Source: Batkoa obscura
Lineage: Eukaryota > Entomophthoromycota > Entomophthoromycetes > Entomophthorales > Batkoaceae
NCBI GenBank assembly: GCA_030770535.1
Contig: JASVEC010000032.1
Coordinates: forward strand, 372,001 to 436,000
Direction: 5' to 3'
DNA: 64,000 nucleotides
Each line of letters opens with the position of its first letter. The stretch's first letter is position 1. Under the pieces are notes generated by a model. That model did no database searches, was not told where the DNA came from, and saw nothing but the letters and a program-made list of their open reading frames with translations. Shown piece by piece: positions 11,021 to 23,060 of the stretch. The position numbers and the translations under genes are program-made.

Positions 11021-12615
11021 GGTAAAGGATTTAATAGGGATTTAAAATATTGAATAATAAATTTTTAAAAAGAAATTATAAATTGTACTTTATTTAAATA
11101 ACCATGTCAAGTATTAATAATTATCTGAATTAAATTACTTAATCCGCTTAAAATTTAATAGCAGAAGAAGTAGTTCAATTAATTACTATGATTTTGGGTA
11201 TATGTTGATTGAATTATTATATATTAAATTACCACTTAATTATATTTACTGTTAGGGTATGGGATAAGTAGTAGGATTGTTTAAGAATATACAATGAATT
11301 AATTTGATTTTAAATTCATTTATGTTTTAATAGCATTTTTAGTTTATTTCTTAATGAGTTCTCTCCTCTTCTACCCTCTTACTTTAGAATTCCCGGTAAC
11401 TGTAAATTTATTTGTAGTCAATTTATTAATAAATTCATCATTTTTTTACTCTTTAATTAGTTATAGGACCTTCTACTATTCTTTATTTTAAATAAAAATA
11501 TAAATCTTGGATTGCATAAAAAATATAATAGCATAAATGAATTGTAAAAATTTATTAAATAACATATCTTGTTTATTTACAAAAATAATTTTATAGAGGA
11601 TGACGAATGGAATGTGTGGGTATTAAGATCCTAACTATAAAAAAGAATTAATAAAAAGATCTTATTAATTCATAGTAATAACTATAATAATATGCTCAGT
11701 TTTGCATGAATGGAATTATATATAAGTCTTTCAACATCAATAGCTTGAATCAGACTCGTCATCTAATAAGGGCTCATCATTTAGATGAAAATAATAATAG
11801 TAAAACTACTATTATTATGTTTAAGAATAGTAAAAACACTTACATTAATTATCAATGGAGCATTATGATACATGGGTAAGATAAGCGGTAATGCATTAAA
11901 ATCTATAAAATCAAAATTAATATAAATGATACTAATAAAGCTTTTAAATAATTAAGGTAATTTCAGTATAAAAAGCAGCCAGCTATGTTTTCCTTCAAGA
12001 AAATTAGGACGGTAATTCCATTAAAGAAAATCATCACTTAAAAAAGTATATAAGAGAAACTATCTACTTACCATATATATTACATACGGTTACTTATTAG
12101 TAAATATCATTTAAAATGATAAGGGATAGTAAAGAACTAGAAAAAGACAATAAGTAAATGGACTTTGGAAGTTAATTAACAAAGTTAAAAAGTAATACAA
12201 TTTCAGAGTAAAGTTCTAATCAATGTAGTTCAGAAACTCTAGTTTGAAAATTTGAAATTTAGATCATCATTGTATTATTATTTAACTTATCAAAGCTTTG
12301 TTACTTACCTATTAATATTTAATACAATGGGAGAAACTATTGACACTGAAATATAGTTTACAGTAAGACAAGGAGAGAAAGAAACAAAACAAATCATGCG
12401 TCCATAACACAGTTTGTGTCGATAAATTCAAGTACTACAAGACTATAGACACAGCCACCATACCGTCACTTGTAGCTATAGATAGAAGTAGGAAGTCATA
12501 AAATACAACTTTTTAAATAGAAGGATTGGGATCATAACCAACGATCTAACATAATCTTTACATTTTTAGCTTTATAGTGATTTTTGGGAACCGAATTTTT
12601 TCGGATTTTTTAGTT

Positions 12616-12662
12616 AATTTTATTGGTCTAAAATTTTTGACCCTGGTTTGACCAATAAAATT
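12616..12662. repeat. 13-bp perfect inverted repeat
   Basis: AATTTTATTGGTC (12616-12628) pairs perfectly with GACCAATAAAATT (12650-12662) across a 21-nt loop. It is not part of a recognised MITE and no gene is adjacent, so its role is unknown. Confidence 0.6.
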
Positions 12663-12840
12663 TTTTTAAAGAGCTTTATAATTTAGATAGTTTTTGAGAA
12701 AATTTTTAGCAGATAAGCCAATGGAATCAAGGAATCTGGTAAAAGAAAATTTGACCAGTTAACTGCTAAGTTAAACCATTCCAAGCGAATTCTATTTGTT
12801 GTTCAATTAGTACTATATTTGATAAATCATACTCATTATT

Positions 12841-12935
12841 GGGCATATATTTTTATATTTAAGAATTTTACTAACAATTTTTCCACTCAAATAACACTTG
12901 AAAAATGGAAAAATAATGAAATCAAAAACATCTCC
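12841..12935 (+). mobile_element. GGGGATG MITE, worn
   Basis: Internal TTTAAGAATTTTACTAACAA is intact; the ends have decayed to GGGCATAT and CATCTCC. Confidence 0.75.
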
Positions 12936-14025
12936 ATTATTAGACTTCACAAAAATGATAAGTCTGGGTTTTCAAATGTGATCAAATGGCTAAGCATGAG
13001 GGATGGAATTTCTGTAATATTAGAAATAGAAATAAGTAAAGCACTAAAATAAAATCTTAAATTGTCCTACTTTTAGCTTTACTCTAATTTTCAATATAAT
13101 CGTTATGCATTTGGTATCATTTTGTCATAAACACTATGATTTTAAAAAAGTTATATTTGAAACAGAGATGTTTATTGAGATATTTGATTACAATAAGTGG
13201 TTGGACATTTGTTTTATTAATTTGTTAGTATTTATAAAGTCGATCAATTTGTTAAATCATGAAAAGTAAACTCGGGTATTATTGTTTCAAATATATCATA
13301 GTAACTTAATACTTATTATTAAAAATAGGTATGGAATTAAAGTAGTAAATAAGCTTGGTAATAAATTTAGTTTAATACAGCGTATATGTTTTTAATTATT
13401 TTAATTATTAAGTGGTTACTAAATACAAATATTGAAATATTAATATATTATTAGATAATTATGATTTGACAGAATCAGTATTTAATCAAGATTGCTAAAA
13501 GAGGATAAATGCTAACATTAAATCAAAAAAAGAAAATATTAATAAGTCAACTGTTAATTATAATAAATTTGTTCATCATATTTCAATCAAAAATAGCTAA
13601 AGCTTTAGTCTATTTCAATTTCAATAATTATACTATTTTAATATATTCGACTTGTAGATTCTTCATAAGACAAATATCACAGTCTAATAAAAAGAAATAA
13701 CATAAAAGTCAAATATCGTAGTTAATAAAAAGCCAATATATTGATTTATTATTAAGTCTATATAATAAATTGAAGTAAGGAGTTAAATATTTATTAAATA
13801 TGAAATAAATAAATTATCAATTTAGTTTTAAAGCTAAGTAAACCTAAAATAATAAATTGAGAAAAAAGGGTTTCAACTTTATCTTAAATTGTAACTAAAT
13901 TAAACTAAGTTGTCTTAGCATCATTAATAATAAAACAATTAATTTAGAAAATTTCGTACTTTAGATATTAAAATATATCACTAATATCTGATTACATATA
14001 TTAATCAATAAAGGTGTTCGAATAT

Positions 14026-14123
14026 ATCATCATTTAGGAATATATTTTTGTTTCAGTATTTTATCTATTTTCAAGTAATTTAAATTGTAAAGAAATATTA
14101 CTAGTTAAACAAAAACATCCTTA
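14026..14123 (+). mobile_element. diverged MITE relic
   Basis: Only the ends (GGAATATATTTTTG and AAACAAAAACATCC) and spacing fit the family. Confidence 0.45.
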
Positions 14124-14154
14124 TATTAAATGATTTACTTTTGAATTTTATACC

Positions 14155-14252
14155 TATGATGTTTTTGATTTTATTACTTTTCATTTTTTAAATGTCATTT
14201 GAGCAGAAACATTGAGTAGAATTCTTAAACAAAAAACACATTTTCATATTCG
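14155..14252 (-). mobile_element. diverged MITE relic
   Basis: Retains GATGTTTTTGATTTTATTAC at the left, GTAGAATTCTTAAAC inside, and the length of the family, in reverse orientation. Confidence 0.6.
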
Positions 14253-15149
14253 AAATAAAGTTATCTTTGTTTCAAATTTGATTATACTAGCCATCTTCTA
14301 GTTGTTTAAATAAAATGAGATTCAAACTAAATTAGTTAAGTTTGATAGAAACATTCGGTTAATAGAATTATCATAAATAATAGATAAGGTTGAGCTCAGT
14401 TCCAATTGAATTTAGTTATTGGCTTCCATAGAGAAGAATTTAATTAGAAGAACATCTCAGATAGAGGCGTTTAAGTTTGGTTAAATCTGAAAATAAAAGT
14501 TCACAGTTTAATTAAACTCAGTTTACAAATGAAATGATAATGTTTTTAATGTCATCATTTTGATTATATTTTTATGTAAAATAGGATTCAAAAACAATCA
14601 TTAATTCAGTAATGCGAAACCAAATCATTTTATATGTTTATTTTGAATCAAATAACAAAGTTACTTTCAATAATTGTATTTGATTGTGGCTTTTATAAGG
14701 ATTCAACTGGAATTCAATAGAACTTTGGGTTTAAACTGAGCTGACGTGAATCGACAGAATGTGACTATTGTTAAGCATAATGTTCTCATTAGTAAGTTAA
14801 AATGAGATTATTGAATAAAAAAAGGCATTTTCTCAAATTTGAAATTATTAATTTCTTGGCTTTATTCGTTAGGCTTCGAGGCTTAGCTAAAAAATGAGAT
14901 CATTTTCAGAGAGTTTAAATCTAGCTAATTAACAAACAGCTTTAAGTTTATCAAAGATAATGATTTGTATTTGGAAATTATGATAAAAATAGACTAAATT
15001 GTGGCTTAAAATTGGATTTTAGAATAAAATAACAAATCAAGTATCGAGTACCCAATATTAAGGAGAGGATTAACCAATATCATATAAAGTTAATTAAAAG
15101 GTGTAGTAGATAGAGAACTAAGTTTAAGTACAATAAATAACAAAATTAT

Positions 15150-15205
15150 CTTTTTATTTTTTATTTTTTATTTTCTATTTTTTTATTTCTTTATTTTCTA
15201 TTTTA
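15150..15205 (+). promoter_or_regulatory. T-rich pyrimidine tract upstream of a start codon
   Basis: A nearly pure T tract with scattered C and A (TTTTTATTTTTTATTTTCTA pattern) ends about 10 bp before the ATG of the PH-domain gene. Such tracts are common near fungal promoters or transcript starts; the role here is inferred from position. Confidence 0.4.
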
Positions 15206-15216
15206 GTTAGTTAAAA

Positions 15217-16611
15217 ATGACTTTAACAACAAGACAAGCAAGTTTAAAAGAAAAAGTTGGCAAAGGAAAGGAATGGATTAGCATAGGTAATAAAAAATTA
15301 CAATATTCCGGATACTTAATGAAGTTGGGCAAAAATTTATGCTGGCAGCGAAGACTATTTAAGTTTGATGGTGAGACTTTATATTGCTATAAGACCCAAA
15401 GAAGTATCAATAGTCCAGCTAATAATCCCTATGTAACCTCCGCTACTTTATTGAACCCAACGCCACACAAGTATTTAATTATTAAATGGAAGGTCAAAAT
15501 TGAAGATATTGTGGATATTCAGTTGATTAAAGATAAAGTCAAAGAAAATGATGCTTGGTTTATGGCTAAATCATCAAAAGCATTTGTACTCACTTTATCA
15601 AATGGGGAGAACCTTATCTTAAGGTCCAATAACAAAATGGACTTAGATCGTTGGTTATTTACCTTATCAAGTCATTGGCCATTGTATAAATATCAAAATG
15701 GAACAAATAGTAATCAACATAGCTTTAGAGAAGCTTGTATTCAAGCTTGGAATCAATCCTCACTTTTAGTTCAAGCAGGACCAAGCTCACCTTCTATTCA
15801 AATTAATGACAATGAAATGGTTTGTAGTTTATTGCCACCTATTAAAGTACCATTTAAACAAGTAGAATTGGTTTCAGATACTAAACCTGATGTTGGAGAC
15901 GCTAATATTAAAAATAATCATATTAAGAATAGTATTAATATAAATAATAACTTGAGTAACAATGGCAGTAGTAGTTCTATTAATACAATTAATAGTAATA
16001 AAATGAATAAAATTAATCCCATTTCATCATTAAAACCAAGAGGCTTAATCAATGTGAAACCAACGGTACCTAAGCATAAGCATTCACATTCTAATTCTAA
16101 TCCTCAACTTCAATCTCAAACGAATCTTACACTCAATTCCAATGGTAACAACATCGCTACTGCTAAACTCAGTAGACAGAAGCATCGACGTAATCAATCG
16201 GATGTAACTTTGGAATTACCTCGTTATAAGCCAACTAAACCAACTCAACAGGTACCTTATATTGATATTATTGAAAGTAAACAGAGAGCTACGAACAAGG
16301 ACAAATTCCCTATTACCCCATCTCAGCATAACAATGTAAATATGAAAAAACTAAATAAACCTTTAGTGCAGCAGACACGTCCCAACTTACATTTAAGATC
16401 TTTATCAAATGAAAGCGTAGGTTATCCCACATTGAAACCAAAAACTAATTTATATGGTAGTTCTCAAGTTAGGTTAAATGAACAGAAACGATTTAATAAA
16501 TTGAAGTATGATACTAACAATTATTTGCCTCCAATTCATCCCATTGGTCATACTAAGGTTGGGTTTTATCCTACTCCAGGAGTTAAAAATGCTAAGGCTT
16601 ATCTTAGTTAA
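15217..16611 (+). CDS. PH-domain protein
   Basis: A single-exon gene for 464 aa. A pleckstrin-homology domain covers about residues 28-152. It opens with YSGYLMKLGKNLCWQRRLFK, the usual first strands with their basic loop, continues through FVLTLSNGENLILRS, and ends in the C-terminal helix DLDRWLFTLSSHW with its conserved Trp. PH domains bind phosphoinositides or protein partners at membranes, so a peripheral membrane role is likely. The remaining ~300 residues are Asn/Ser/Lys/Pro-rich and probably disordered, with several HKHSHSNSN-like runs. No other domain is recognised. Similar PH-plus-disordered proteins act in fungal cell-polarity or TORC2-linked signalling, but nothing here chooses between them. 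Confidence 0.85.
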   Translation: MTLTTRQASLKEKVGKGKEWISIGNKKLQYSGYLMKLGKNLCWQRRLFKFDGETLYCYKTQRSINSPANNPYVTSATLLNPTPHKYLIIKWKVKIEDIVDIQLIKDKVKENDAWFMAKSSKAFVLTLSNGENLILRSNNKMDLDRWLFTLSSHWPLYKYQNGTNSNQHSFREACIQAWNQSSLLVQAGPSSPSIQINDNEMVCSLLPPIKVPFKQVELVSDTKPDVGDANIKNNHIKNSININNNLSNNGSSSSINTINSNKMNKINPISSLKPRGLINVKPTVPKHKHSHSNSNPQLQSQTNLTLNSNGNNIATAKLSRQKHRRNQSDVTLELPRYKPTKPTQQVPYIDIIESKQRATNKDKFPITPSQHNNVNMKKLNKPLVQQTRPNLHLRSLSNESVGYPTLKPKTNLYGSSQVRLNEQKRFNKLKYDTNNYLPPIHPIGHTKVGFYPTPGVKNAKAYLS

Positions 16612-16848
16612 GCCGTTAAGGAGCGAAAGTGAAGACGACATGAACTTTGTTCTTTATGTTTGGCTGCAGGTTAGTTGAAAGTATTAAAGTTGTTATTTTT
16701 TTAAATTAGTTGCTATTGTTTCATTGCATTTATTTTCTATATAAGTATTATTATGCCGTAGTTTATCTGAGTTTAGAATATATTTAGCATATATAATAGT
16801 TTGAGATGGTTGTAATGATATTATTACTTTTATAATATATCACTATAT

Positions 16849-16946
16849 GGTGATGTATTTGTATTCAAGGATTTTACTAACAATATTTCCACTCAAATAG
16901 CGCTTAAGAGATGGAAAGTAATAATAAAGCCAAAAAAAACATTCCC
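16849..16946 (+). mobile_element. GGGGATG MITE
   Basis: Left end GGTGATGTATTTG, AGCGCTTAAGAGATGG inside, right end AAAAAACATTCCC, with ATAT on both sides. Confidence 0.82.
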
Positions 16947-18029
16947 ATATTATGCAATCATGTTTTTTTAAATTATTAATTTAACTTTAAATTGTTTTTT
17001 AAATTTTGAGCTTTTAGTCAAACGAATTCTAAGAATTAATAAAATAATAATAGAATCAACTGTTAAAATTAGATCAATTTTAAAGTAGTATGTATATTTT
17101 TCCTTTACAACAAAAAGATAGTACAATAAAATTGTCATAATCCAAATATATCAACTTATCATTGTTTATTATTATTACTTAATAACAATAAGCATTGAAA
17201 CAAAAATATTCTGAGATTTATTAGCCTAAATTAAGTTTGAAAATAATAATATACATTTGAAGTTCAAGAGCGAAGATGTGCGGAATATTTGCCCATTTAT
17301 ACTTTAATACAATTGCTGATAATTGGGCAAGTATTCTACCGATTCTCACCTTTCCATCTTATCAAATCCACACTAACTTTGAACTAAAACATTAATAAAA
17401 AATAGATAAAGGTAGGCTTATCTTAATAGCATTTAATTCAAGAGTTATCAAAACAATAATAAACTCTTTAATGGAGTTATTTTAGTTTATATAATAATAC
17501 TATATCAACTTTAACATTAAATAATAATCAATTCACTTTAAGCGTCTTCAAAGTAGACTTATTAAATTATTAAAATAAACCATATTAAAAAATTAATAAA
17601 TTTATTAACTTGAAAACTAAAAGTTATGAAATCATATTTTATTCTCTCCCCATAAAGTCAGGATAGATAGTAAACTTCACCAATCAAAAATGAATAATCT
17701 ATACATTATCATCAAAAATTATTCTGATTGGCTTTAATCGAATTCTAACATAACTTAACTAAAGCCAAATTTACTCCACAAAATTCAATGTATGGCGTCT
17801 TCATTTACTCCAATCGTTATTATTTCTATATTTAACATTGATATTCCTTGTAGGCATGGTAAGGTTGGCTATTTTAATTGGCTTTTAGTGAAATATTTAA
17901 AATCAATTTTTAGCGAAAAGGATAAGCTTAACAGCTGATAACATTACATTACAAATTTAAAATAAGGCTATAAATAAGCTGAATGCATTCTTTAACATAT
18001 TAATTTTCATTTCTTTCTTTCTTTTTTCT

Positions 18030-18052
18030 TAATAATAATAATAATAATAAAT
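18030..18052 (+). repeat. TAA trinucleotide microsatellite
   Basis: About seven TAA units lie 8 bp before the ATG of the Mig1/CreA-like gene, so they probably fall in its 5' leader. Confidence 0.75.
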
Positions 18053-18060
18053 ACGATTCC

Positions 18061-18909
18061 ATGGAAGCAACACCATATATCGATGAACCAATGTCACTCC
18101 AACCATCAACAATGAATGATCGTCCGTTTGTATGTAACATTTGTAACTTTGCTTTTAAAAGATTAGAACATCGTACGCGTCATATCCGTAAACACACTGG
18201 GGAAAAACCGCAAAAGTGTTTATTTCCAGGATGTAATAAACGATTTTCCAGATCAGATGAATTAGCGAGACATGCTCATGTTCATAAAAATTTACCTAAA
18301 AAAAACAAGAAAGTATTAAAACCAACATTGAATTTTAAACAAGTAAGTATTAATACCAATGGCCAGTTATCCAAAGGAAGTGCTGACAGCAGAAAAGTAA
18401 CAAAGGGAAATAAGAAATTAAGTTGTCCTTTTATTAATTGTGATGAAAAATTCAAAAATCAAACTTTATTAAATTGTCATTTTAAATCTCATAATGAAGA
18501 GATTTTAATCAATCAAGAAGTTGGTAGTAATAATGAGGAAATGGCATTAAATCTTAATTCAAATCCTATTCATCCTACTCCTATTCATTCTCCTAATTTA
18601 CCCCCTTTATCTCCTCACATCGCTTCCAGTACAATCAATACTTCTAATGTTAATACTTCTTCCTCAGCTTTTAAAATCTCTGATCCTTATCGTGTTCGTT
18701 CTTTATCTTTGGTTAATTTAGGGGAAGCATTACTACAATCTCGTGTTGGTTTACCACCTTCAATTACTCATACTCATATTCATACTGAAAAGACTAGACC
18801 ATCTAAAATATTAGATATTATTCAGTTACCTTCTTTAAAAACGATACTATCTTTACCAGACCCTTTTGTTGATAATAACCTTAAGTTAAAACCAATACTT
18901 AAATTTTAA
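18061..18909 (+). CDS. Mig1/CreA-like C2H2 zinc-finger repressor
   Basis: A single-exon gene for 282 aa. Two classical C2H2 fingers occupy residues 25-45 (C25, C28, H41, H45) and 53-75 (C53, C58, H71, H75), joined by the linker HTGEKP. The recognition helices read RLEHRTRH and RSDELARH, and the second finger carries [14 protein letters not shown]. These are the signatures of the Mig1/CreA carbon-catabolite repressors, which bind GC-rich (SYGGRG-type) promoter sites. A third, looser finger is at about 121-145 (CPFINC...HFKSH), which typical CreA proteins lack. The rest is Ser/Pro/Asn-rich. A role in glucose repression is inferred from the family; the extra finger and short length leave room for a related regulator. 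Confidence 0.87.
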   Translation: MEATPYIDEPMSLQPSTMNDRPFVCNICNFAFKRLEHRTRHIRKHTGEKPQKCLFPGCNKRFSRSDELARHAHVHKNLPKKNKKVLKPTLNFKQVSINTNGQLSKGSADSRKVTKGNKKLSCPFINCDEKFKNQTLLNCHFKSHNEEILINQEVGSNNEEMALNLNSNPIHPTPIHSPNLPPLSPHIASSTINTSNVNTSSSAFKISDPYRVRSLSLVNLGEALLQSRVGLPPSITHTHIHTEKTRPSKILDIIQLPSLKTILSLPDPFVDNNLKLKPILKF

Positions 18910-19131
18910 CTTAATAGGTTATTTTTATTTTATAATTTAATTTTTAATCTTGTTATAGTTTGCTGGTAATTCAATCTTGTTAATAAATATAAATAGTATA
19001 TCATTCTTAATATTTTTTTATTTTTTTATATTGTAACTTTGTAGATAACATTGTTTGCTTCTAGTACTTCAAATTTAAGATAGATGATATCAAGGTTATA
19101 TTCGTAAAATTGGTTCATTTTTTTAGAATAT

Positions 19132-19226
19132 GGAGGTGTTTTTTTGACTTTATTTTTTCCATTTTTTAAGCACTATTTTAAATGGAAATTTGTTAGTAAA
19201 ATTCTTCAACACAAAAATACATTCCC
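19132..19226 (-). mobile_element. GGGGATG MITE
   Basis: GGAGGTGTTTTTTTG at the left and AATACATTCCC at the right, with ATAT-like flanks. Confidence 0.8.
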
Positions 19227-19281
19227 ATATACTTTTTTATATTATAAACCAATAGTTTTAAATTATTGTGTTGATTTAGAG

Positions 19282-19435
19282 CTAGTTGTATTTAAATGCT
19301 CTCACTTTTTTATAATTTGTTACTGATTTCTTTTATAATGAATTTATCAATTCATGGGTTTTTCTAATGTTATTAAATTCATCATAAAAAAATTAGCAAC
19401 AAACTAAAAAAAAACAAGCATTTAAATGCAACTAG
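19282..19435. mobile_element. foldback (long inverted repeat) element
   Basis: Starts CTAGTTGTATTTAAATGCT and ends AGCATTTAAATGCAACTAG. The two halves pair imperfectly over about 65 nt each, leaving a short loop. It has none of the GGGG-family motifs, so it is a different inverted-repeat element, likely a small non-autonomous transposon of unknown source. Confidence 0.6.
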
Positions 19436-19897
19436 TTTGATTAAAACTCAATGTTAAAAACTATTTTTTCAATAAAAAAGCAAATTTATATTATTGAACT
19501 TATATTGTATAATATCTTCATTGTTTTACTATCATTGATAATCAATATTTGATCACTTATAATTATCTATAATGATTAATAGTAGAACTTTTACGTTGAT
19601 CTTTTGTTTATTTTGTTTAAAATACTAGATAGTATTATTTACTAAGTTTATTTAAATTTATCCTATTATATTTAGGGATGTTTTCAATAGTCGAAGTCAG
19701 CTGAAATTTATTAGATGACTAAACAAATAAAAATGGGATAAGAAATAGTTTGAGTTTATTCTAATCTATTAATAAATAAAAAGGGGACATGATACTCAAT
19801 ATTATTTAATAAATAAAATTATTGAATAAAGAAGTGAGTTATAACATTAGGTGTTTTGGTGTATTTTATTTAAATTTACAAATTTAAGCTATAGTAT

Positions 19898-19998
19898 GGG
19901 GATGTTTTTTTTGGGTTCATTATTTTTTCCATCTTTTAAGCGCTATTTGAGTAAAGAAAATTGTTAGTAAAATTCTTAAATACAAAAATACATCCTCC
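19898..19998 (-). mobile_element. GGGGATG MITE
   Basis: Left end GGGGATGTTTTTTTTGGG, then TTCATTATTTTTTCC; the right end has decayed to CATCCTCC. Confidence 0.83.
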
Positions 19999-20334
19999 TA
20001 TTTTTATGATTTATTCTTTTCTACAAATTTATATATGAATAAAAAAACAGATCCAGACGGATAGTTTAAATAAGATAATAAAACTAAATTAAGAATAGGA
20101 CAATGAATAAGCCAATGAATAGATTGTTAATAGAGTAACGAATAGCGGATAACAATTAATTAATGTGATAAAAAGGAGATTGTATGTATTAAAGAGTTGT
20201 ATTTAAAACTAAGCTTTAAATAAGTTAAAAGAAATTAAGATAAAATAATCTCTTTGTATATATTTATTTTGATATCAATCTTTAGATTATGGCAAATAAC
20301 AAAAAATTAGTCAATTTTTATGATAAAATTATAT

Positions 20335-20429
20335 GAAGTTTTTTTAGTTTCATTACTTTTTCCATTTTTTAAGTGCTATTTAAGTGCAAAGATTATTAGT
20401 AAAACTCTTAAACAAAAAATACATTCCCT
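20335..20429 (-). mobile_element. GGGGATG MITE, worn left end
   Basis: GAAGTTTTTTTAGTTTCATT at the left, AATACATTCCC at the right. Confidence 0.75.
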
Positions 20430-21278
20430 ATATTATCTTTATTGTCTTGGCTTATTTGATCACTTTTTAGTTTAAAAAGTGAAAAAAACTACCAACTGAG
20501 ATTTAATATAACCTTAATTTTATATTAAACCTGTGTTCAAAATTTGAAATGAATAAAAAGATAAGTTATTATTCTATTTTAATTAATTTTGTAATAAACA
20601 ATTAATGAATAAATATTAAACTAACTCAGTACTTTAGCTTTTTATCTAATATGTTTTATATTACATTATATTATATATTTTATATTATATTTTATATTTT
20701 ATATTATACATTAAATTAATTAATCATATCAAAAAGCAGTTAATTTTCATTTTATCAATTAAATATCAGTGATATAAAAAAATGAGCTCATAGTTGCTAA
20801 AATAACTAAAAAATTCTAAATTCTAAACTCTAAGTGGAGGTTAAGACTAATAAATCAATAGAATAATCACTTGAGTTTAAGAATAATTAAAATAAAATTA
20901 AAACATTATGACCTGTAACAAGTGTAATTTTTTAATAACAATAAAAATATTAAAAATATAATTTTATTTTTACTTTTAACTCGAACAACTCCTATAAATG
21001 TTTAATAGAGTATTATAATTGAAAAAGCAACTTTGATTAACAAAAAATAAGTCAAAAACAAACCCCAAGTTTAAAAATAAACTTCATATAATTGGATAAT
21101 GATAGTGATCCATAACCAATAAGATTCAAAAAATAGGGAATTATTGCGGTAAACCTAAAACATGTTAATTGATAACTACTAGAAATAAAATTAATTTATT
21201 TTAAACATTATTTTTACTAACATTTTAATATTATTACTTTCTTGGCTATTAATTTGATTATTAAAGTAAAAAAGAAAG

Positions 21279-23060
21279 ATGCAGTTTCATTATTTAACGT
21301 TATTATTATCTTTTATTCAATTTATCAATAGTAATAAAATTGAAGGTTTTACAAGAGCAACAAGTATTATATATGATCAAGTATTATTATCCTTTTTATC
21401 CGAAGTCGAAACGACGGATAAGTTTGTCAACAAAAATAAATTATTACAGGTCAATTTAAGTACCATTATAAATTTATCAGATATTCAACGAAACAATCAA
21501 GTTAATACAATAGGTTTACCTAATTGTGTTGTACCCAGTGTGTTTAGTTTAACTAAAAATTATCCACCATTATTAGTTTATGTACAAATAGATAAAGAAA
21601 CTTTATTACAACAAAGACCGTTGACTAGTTCTTTTTATTTTTATAATTATACTACATCTAAATGGAATATTGAACCCACTTTATCGCTAAATTCTCCCGT
21701 TAAAAGGTCTGGTGCAAGTATCACTATAGATGAACAACAAAATATATATATATTTGGTGGGTTTATTGTAGATCCTAATAGTAATAGTTTTTTATTAACT
21801 CGACAAATGTATAAATTTGATATTATTAAAAATCAGTGGTTAGATTTATCTATTGATGCTATTAATAAAGGAATATTACCATCGGCTTTTCACTCAGCTA
21901 CTCTAATTGAAGGAGATAAAATTGTTTATTTAGGTGGAGCTAGTATGAGAATTACACAAGATAACGATGACGTTAAAGAAATTAGTTTACAGAGTACATT
22001 GAAAAAAGATTTAAGTTTAATTACCATTTATGATATTAAAAAAAATCAATGGATAATCAGAAATTCCACTAATTTCTCAATAAAACCTAGAATTGGCCAT
22101 TCAGCTACATTTATTAAAGAGATTAATAGTATATTAATTTATGGAGGTACAGATCAAATTACAGGTAAAGGTGTCATCTATGATGATATTCAATTGTTAA
22201 ATTTAAATACATACCAATGGAAAATGTTACCAACTATGTTTTTTAATCAAACATTATTTAATATTGGACGAGCTTGGCATTCTTCTTTATTGATTGATAA
22301 TAAATTATTGTATTTATATGGAGATAAATCAATACAAGAAGATTGGACAGATATAATGATATTAAATATACAAAACATAACGAACAACATTATTAATTGG
22401 GATAAAACAATCGGACCAGCCCAAGATTATCAACAAGAAAATTTTAATAATTTATTTATGAAGGTCAAATATCCCACTGAATTTGTAACATTACCACCAC
22501 AAGGTGATGAATTACCTTCCAATAATGGATTAATATTAGGTATTACTTTTGGATTAGTTGGGGGTATATTTTTGACCTTTTTAATCTTTTTTTTATTATG
22601 GAAATATAAAATGAAAAAATTAAACAAGATTAATAATAATAAGTTAAATAGAAATTCAGTTAATTCTTTTTTATCAAATGCCCCATTATTAACTCCTATT
22701 TGGTCTAATTTCAATAATAACAATCCCTTTCAATTAGATCGTACTAATTCAAAAATTTGGGAATTAGATTCTCATTATGCAGATTCAATTATTGATAATA
22801 AATTAACAACAATGAATAGTATGAGTAATACCTATTTTCATTCAATTATGTCATCAAATAAGAGAATTAATAACAATAATAATAATAATAGAGACGAAGA
22901 TAAAGATGATACATTTAATGAAAATGATACTTTAATTGCTACTCGTCGTTGGTCTGCAGATATTATTAGACAATCTCCTAAAGTATTGAATGAATTACCT
23001 CCTAATCAAGACCAGGCTACTACTAGCTTTTTATCTACCTCAGTTACCCGTTTTAATTGA
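21279..23060 (+). CDS. secreted/membrane-anchored kelch-repeat protein
   Basis: A single-exon gene for 593 aa. An N-terminal signal peptide (about residues 1-18, MQFHYLTLLLSFIQFINS) is followed by a kelch-type beta-propeller (about 80-400). Its repeats read IYIFGGF, IVYLGGA, ILIYGGT and LLYLYGD with trailing Trp residues. One transmembrane helix (about 420-445, a GLVGGIFLTFLIFFLLW stretch) is followed by a basic stop-transfer patch and an Asn-rich cytoplasmic tail of ~140 residues. The layout predicts a type I plasma-membrane or cell-wall-facing protein with an extracellular propeller. Kelch-TM proteins of this design are common in early-diverging fungi; their ligands are mostly unknown. Not an enzyme as far as I can see: no copper-radical oxidase residues are apparent. 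Confidence 0.88.
   Translation: MQFHYLTLLLSFIQFINSNKIEGFTRATSIIYDQVLLSFLSEVETTDKFVNKNKLLQVNLSTIINLSDIQRNNQVNTIGLPNCVVPSVFSLTKNYPPLLVYVQIDKETLLQQRPLTSSFYFYNYTTSKWNIEPTLSLNSPVKRSGASITIDEQQNIYIFGGFIVDPNSNSFLLTRQMYKFDIIKNQWLDLSIDAINKGILPSAFHSATLIEGDKIVYLGGASMRITQDNDDVKEISLQSTLKKDLSLITIYDIKKNQWIIRNSTNFSIKPRIGHSATFIKEINSILIYGGTDQITGKGVIYDDIQLLNLNTYQWKMLPTMFFNQTLFNIGRAWHSSLLIDNKLLYLYGDKSIQEDWTDIMILNIQNITNNIINWDKTIGPAQDYQQENFNNLFMKVKYPTEFVTLPPQGDELPSNNGLILGITFGLVGGIFLTFLIFFLLWKYKMKKLNKINNNKLNRNSVNSFLSNAPLLTPIWSNFNNNNPFQLDRTNSKIWELDSHYADSIIDNKLTTMNSMSNTYFHSIMSSNKRINNNNNNNRDEDKDDTFNENDTLIATRRWSADIIRQSPKVLNELPPNQDQATTSFLSTSVTRFN

Larger units (their letters stand above)
11021..15216. other. 4.2-kb gene-free region
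   Basis: No supported coding region. It holds one MITE at 12841, two diverged MITE relics near 14030-14252, a 13-bp inverted repeat near 12616-12662, and a long T-rich pyrimidine tract just before the PH-domain gene. The rest is AT-rich without visible structure. Confidence 0.65.
16612..18060. other. gene-free gap
   Basis: About 1.4 kb of AT-rich DNA with one MITE (16849-16946). The last 60 bp are a pyrimidine-rich stretch and a TAA microsatellite just before the zinc-finger gene. Confidence 0.6.
18910..21278. other. gene-free gap with MITEs and a foldback element
   Basis: About 2.4 kb without a supported gene. It contains three reverse-oriented MITEs (19132, 19898, 20335), one long imperfect hairpin (19282-19435), and TATAT-rich low-complexity DNA near 20640-20715. 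Confidence 0.65.

Noticed and set aside
12819-13052. A 77-codon open frame.
   Set aside because: It is mostly the sequence of the MITE at 12841-12935; not a host gene.
17276-17395. A short frame starting MCGIFAHLYF, like the N terminus of glutamine-fructose-6-phosphate transaminase or other class II amidotransferases.
   Set aside because: Only the first six residues fit. The frame ends after about 39 codons with no further family motif and no clear splice route, so it is most likely chance or an unrecognisable relic.
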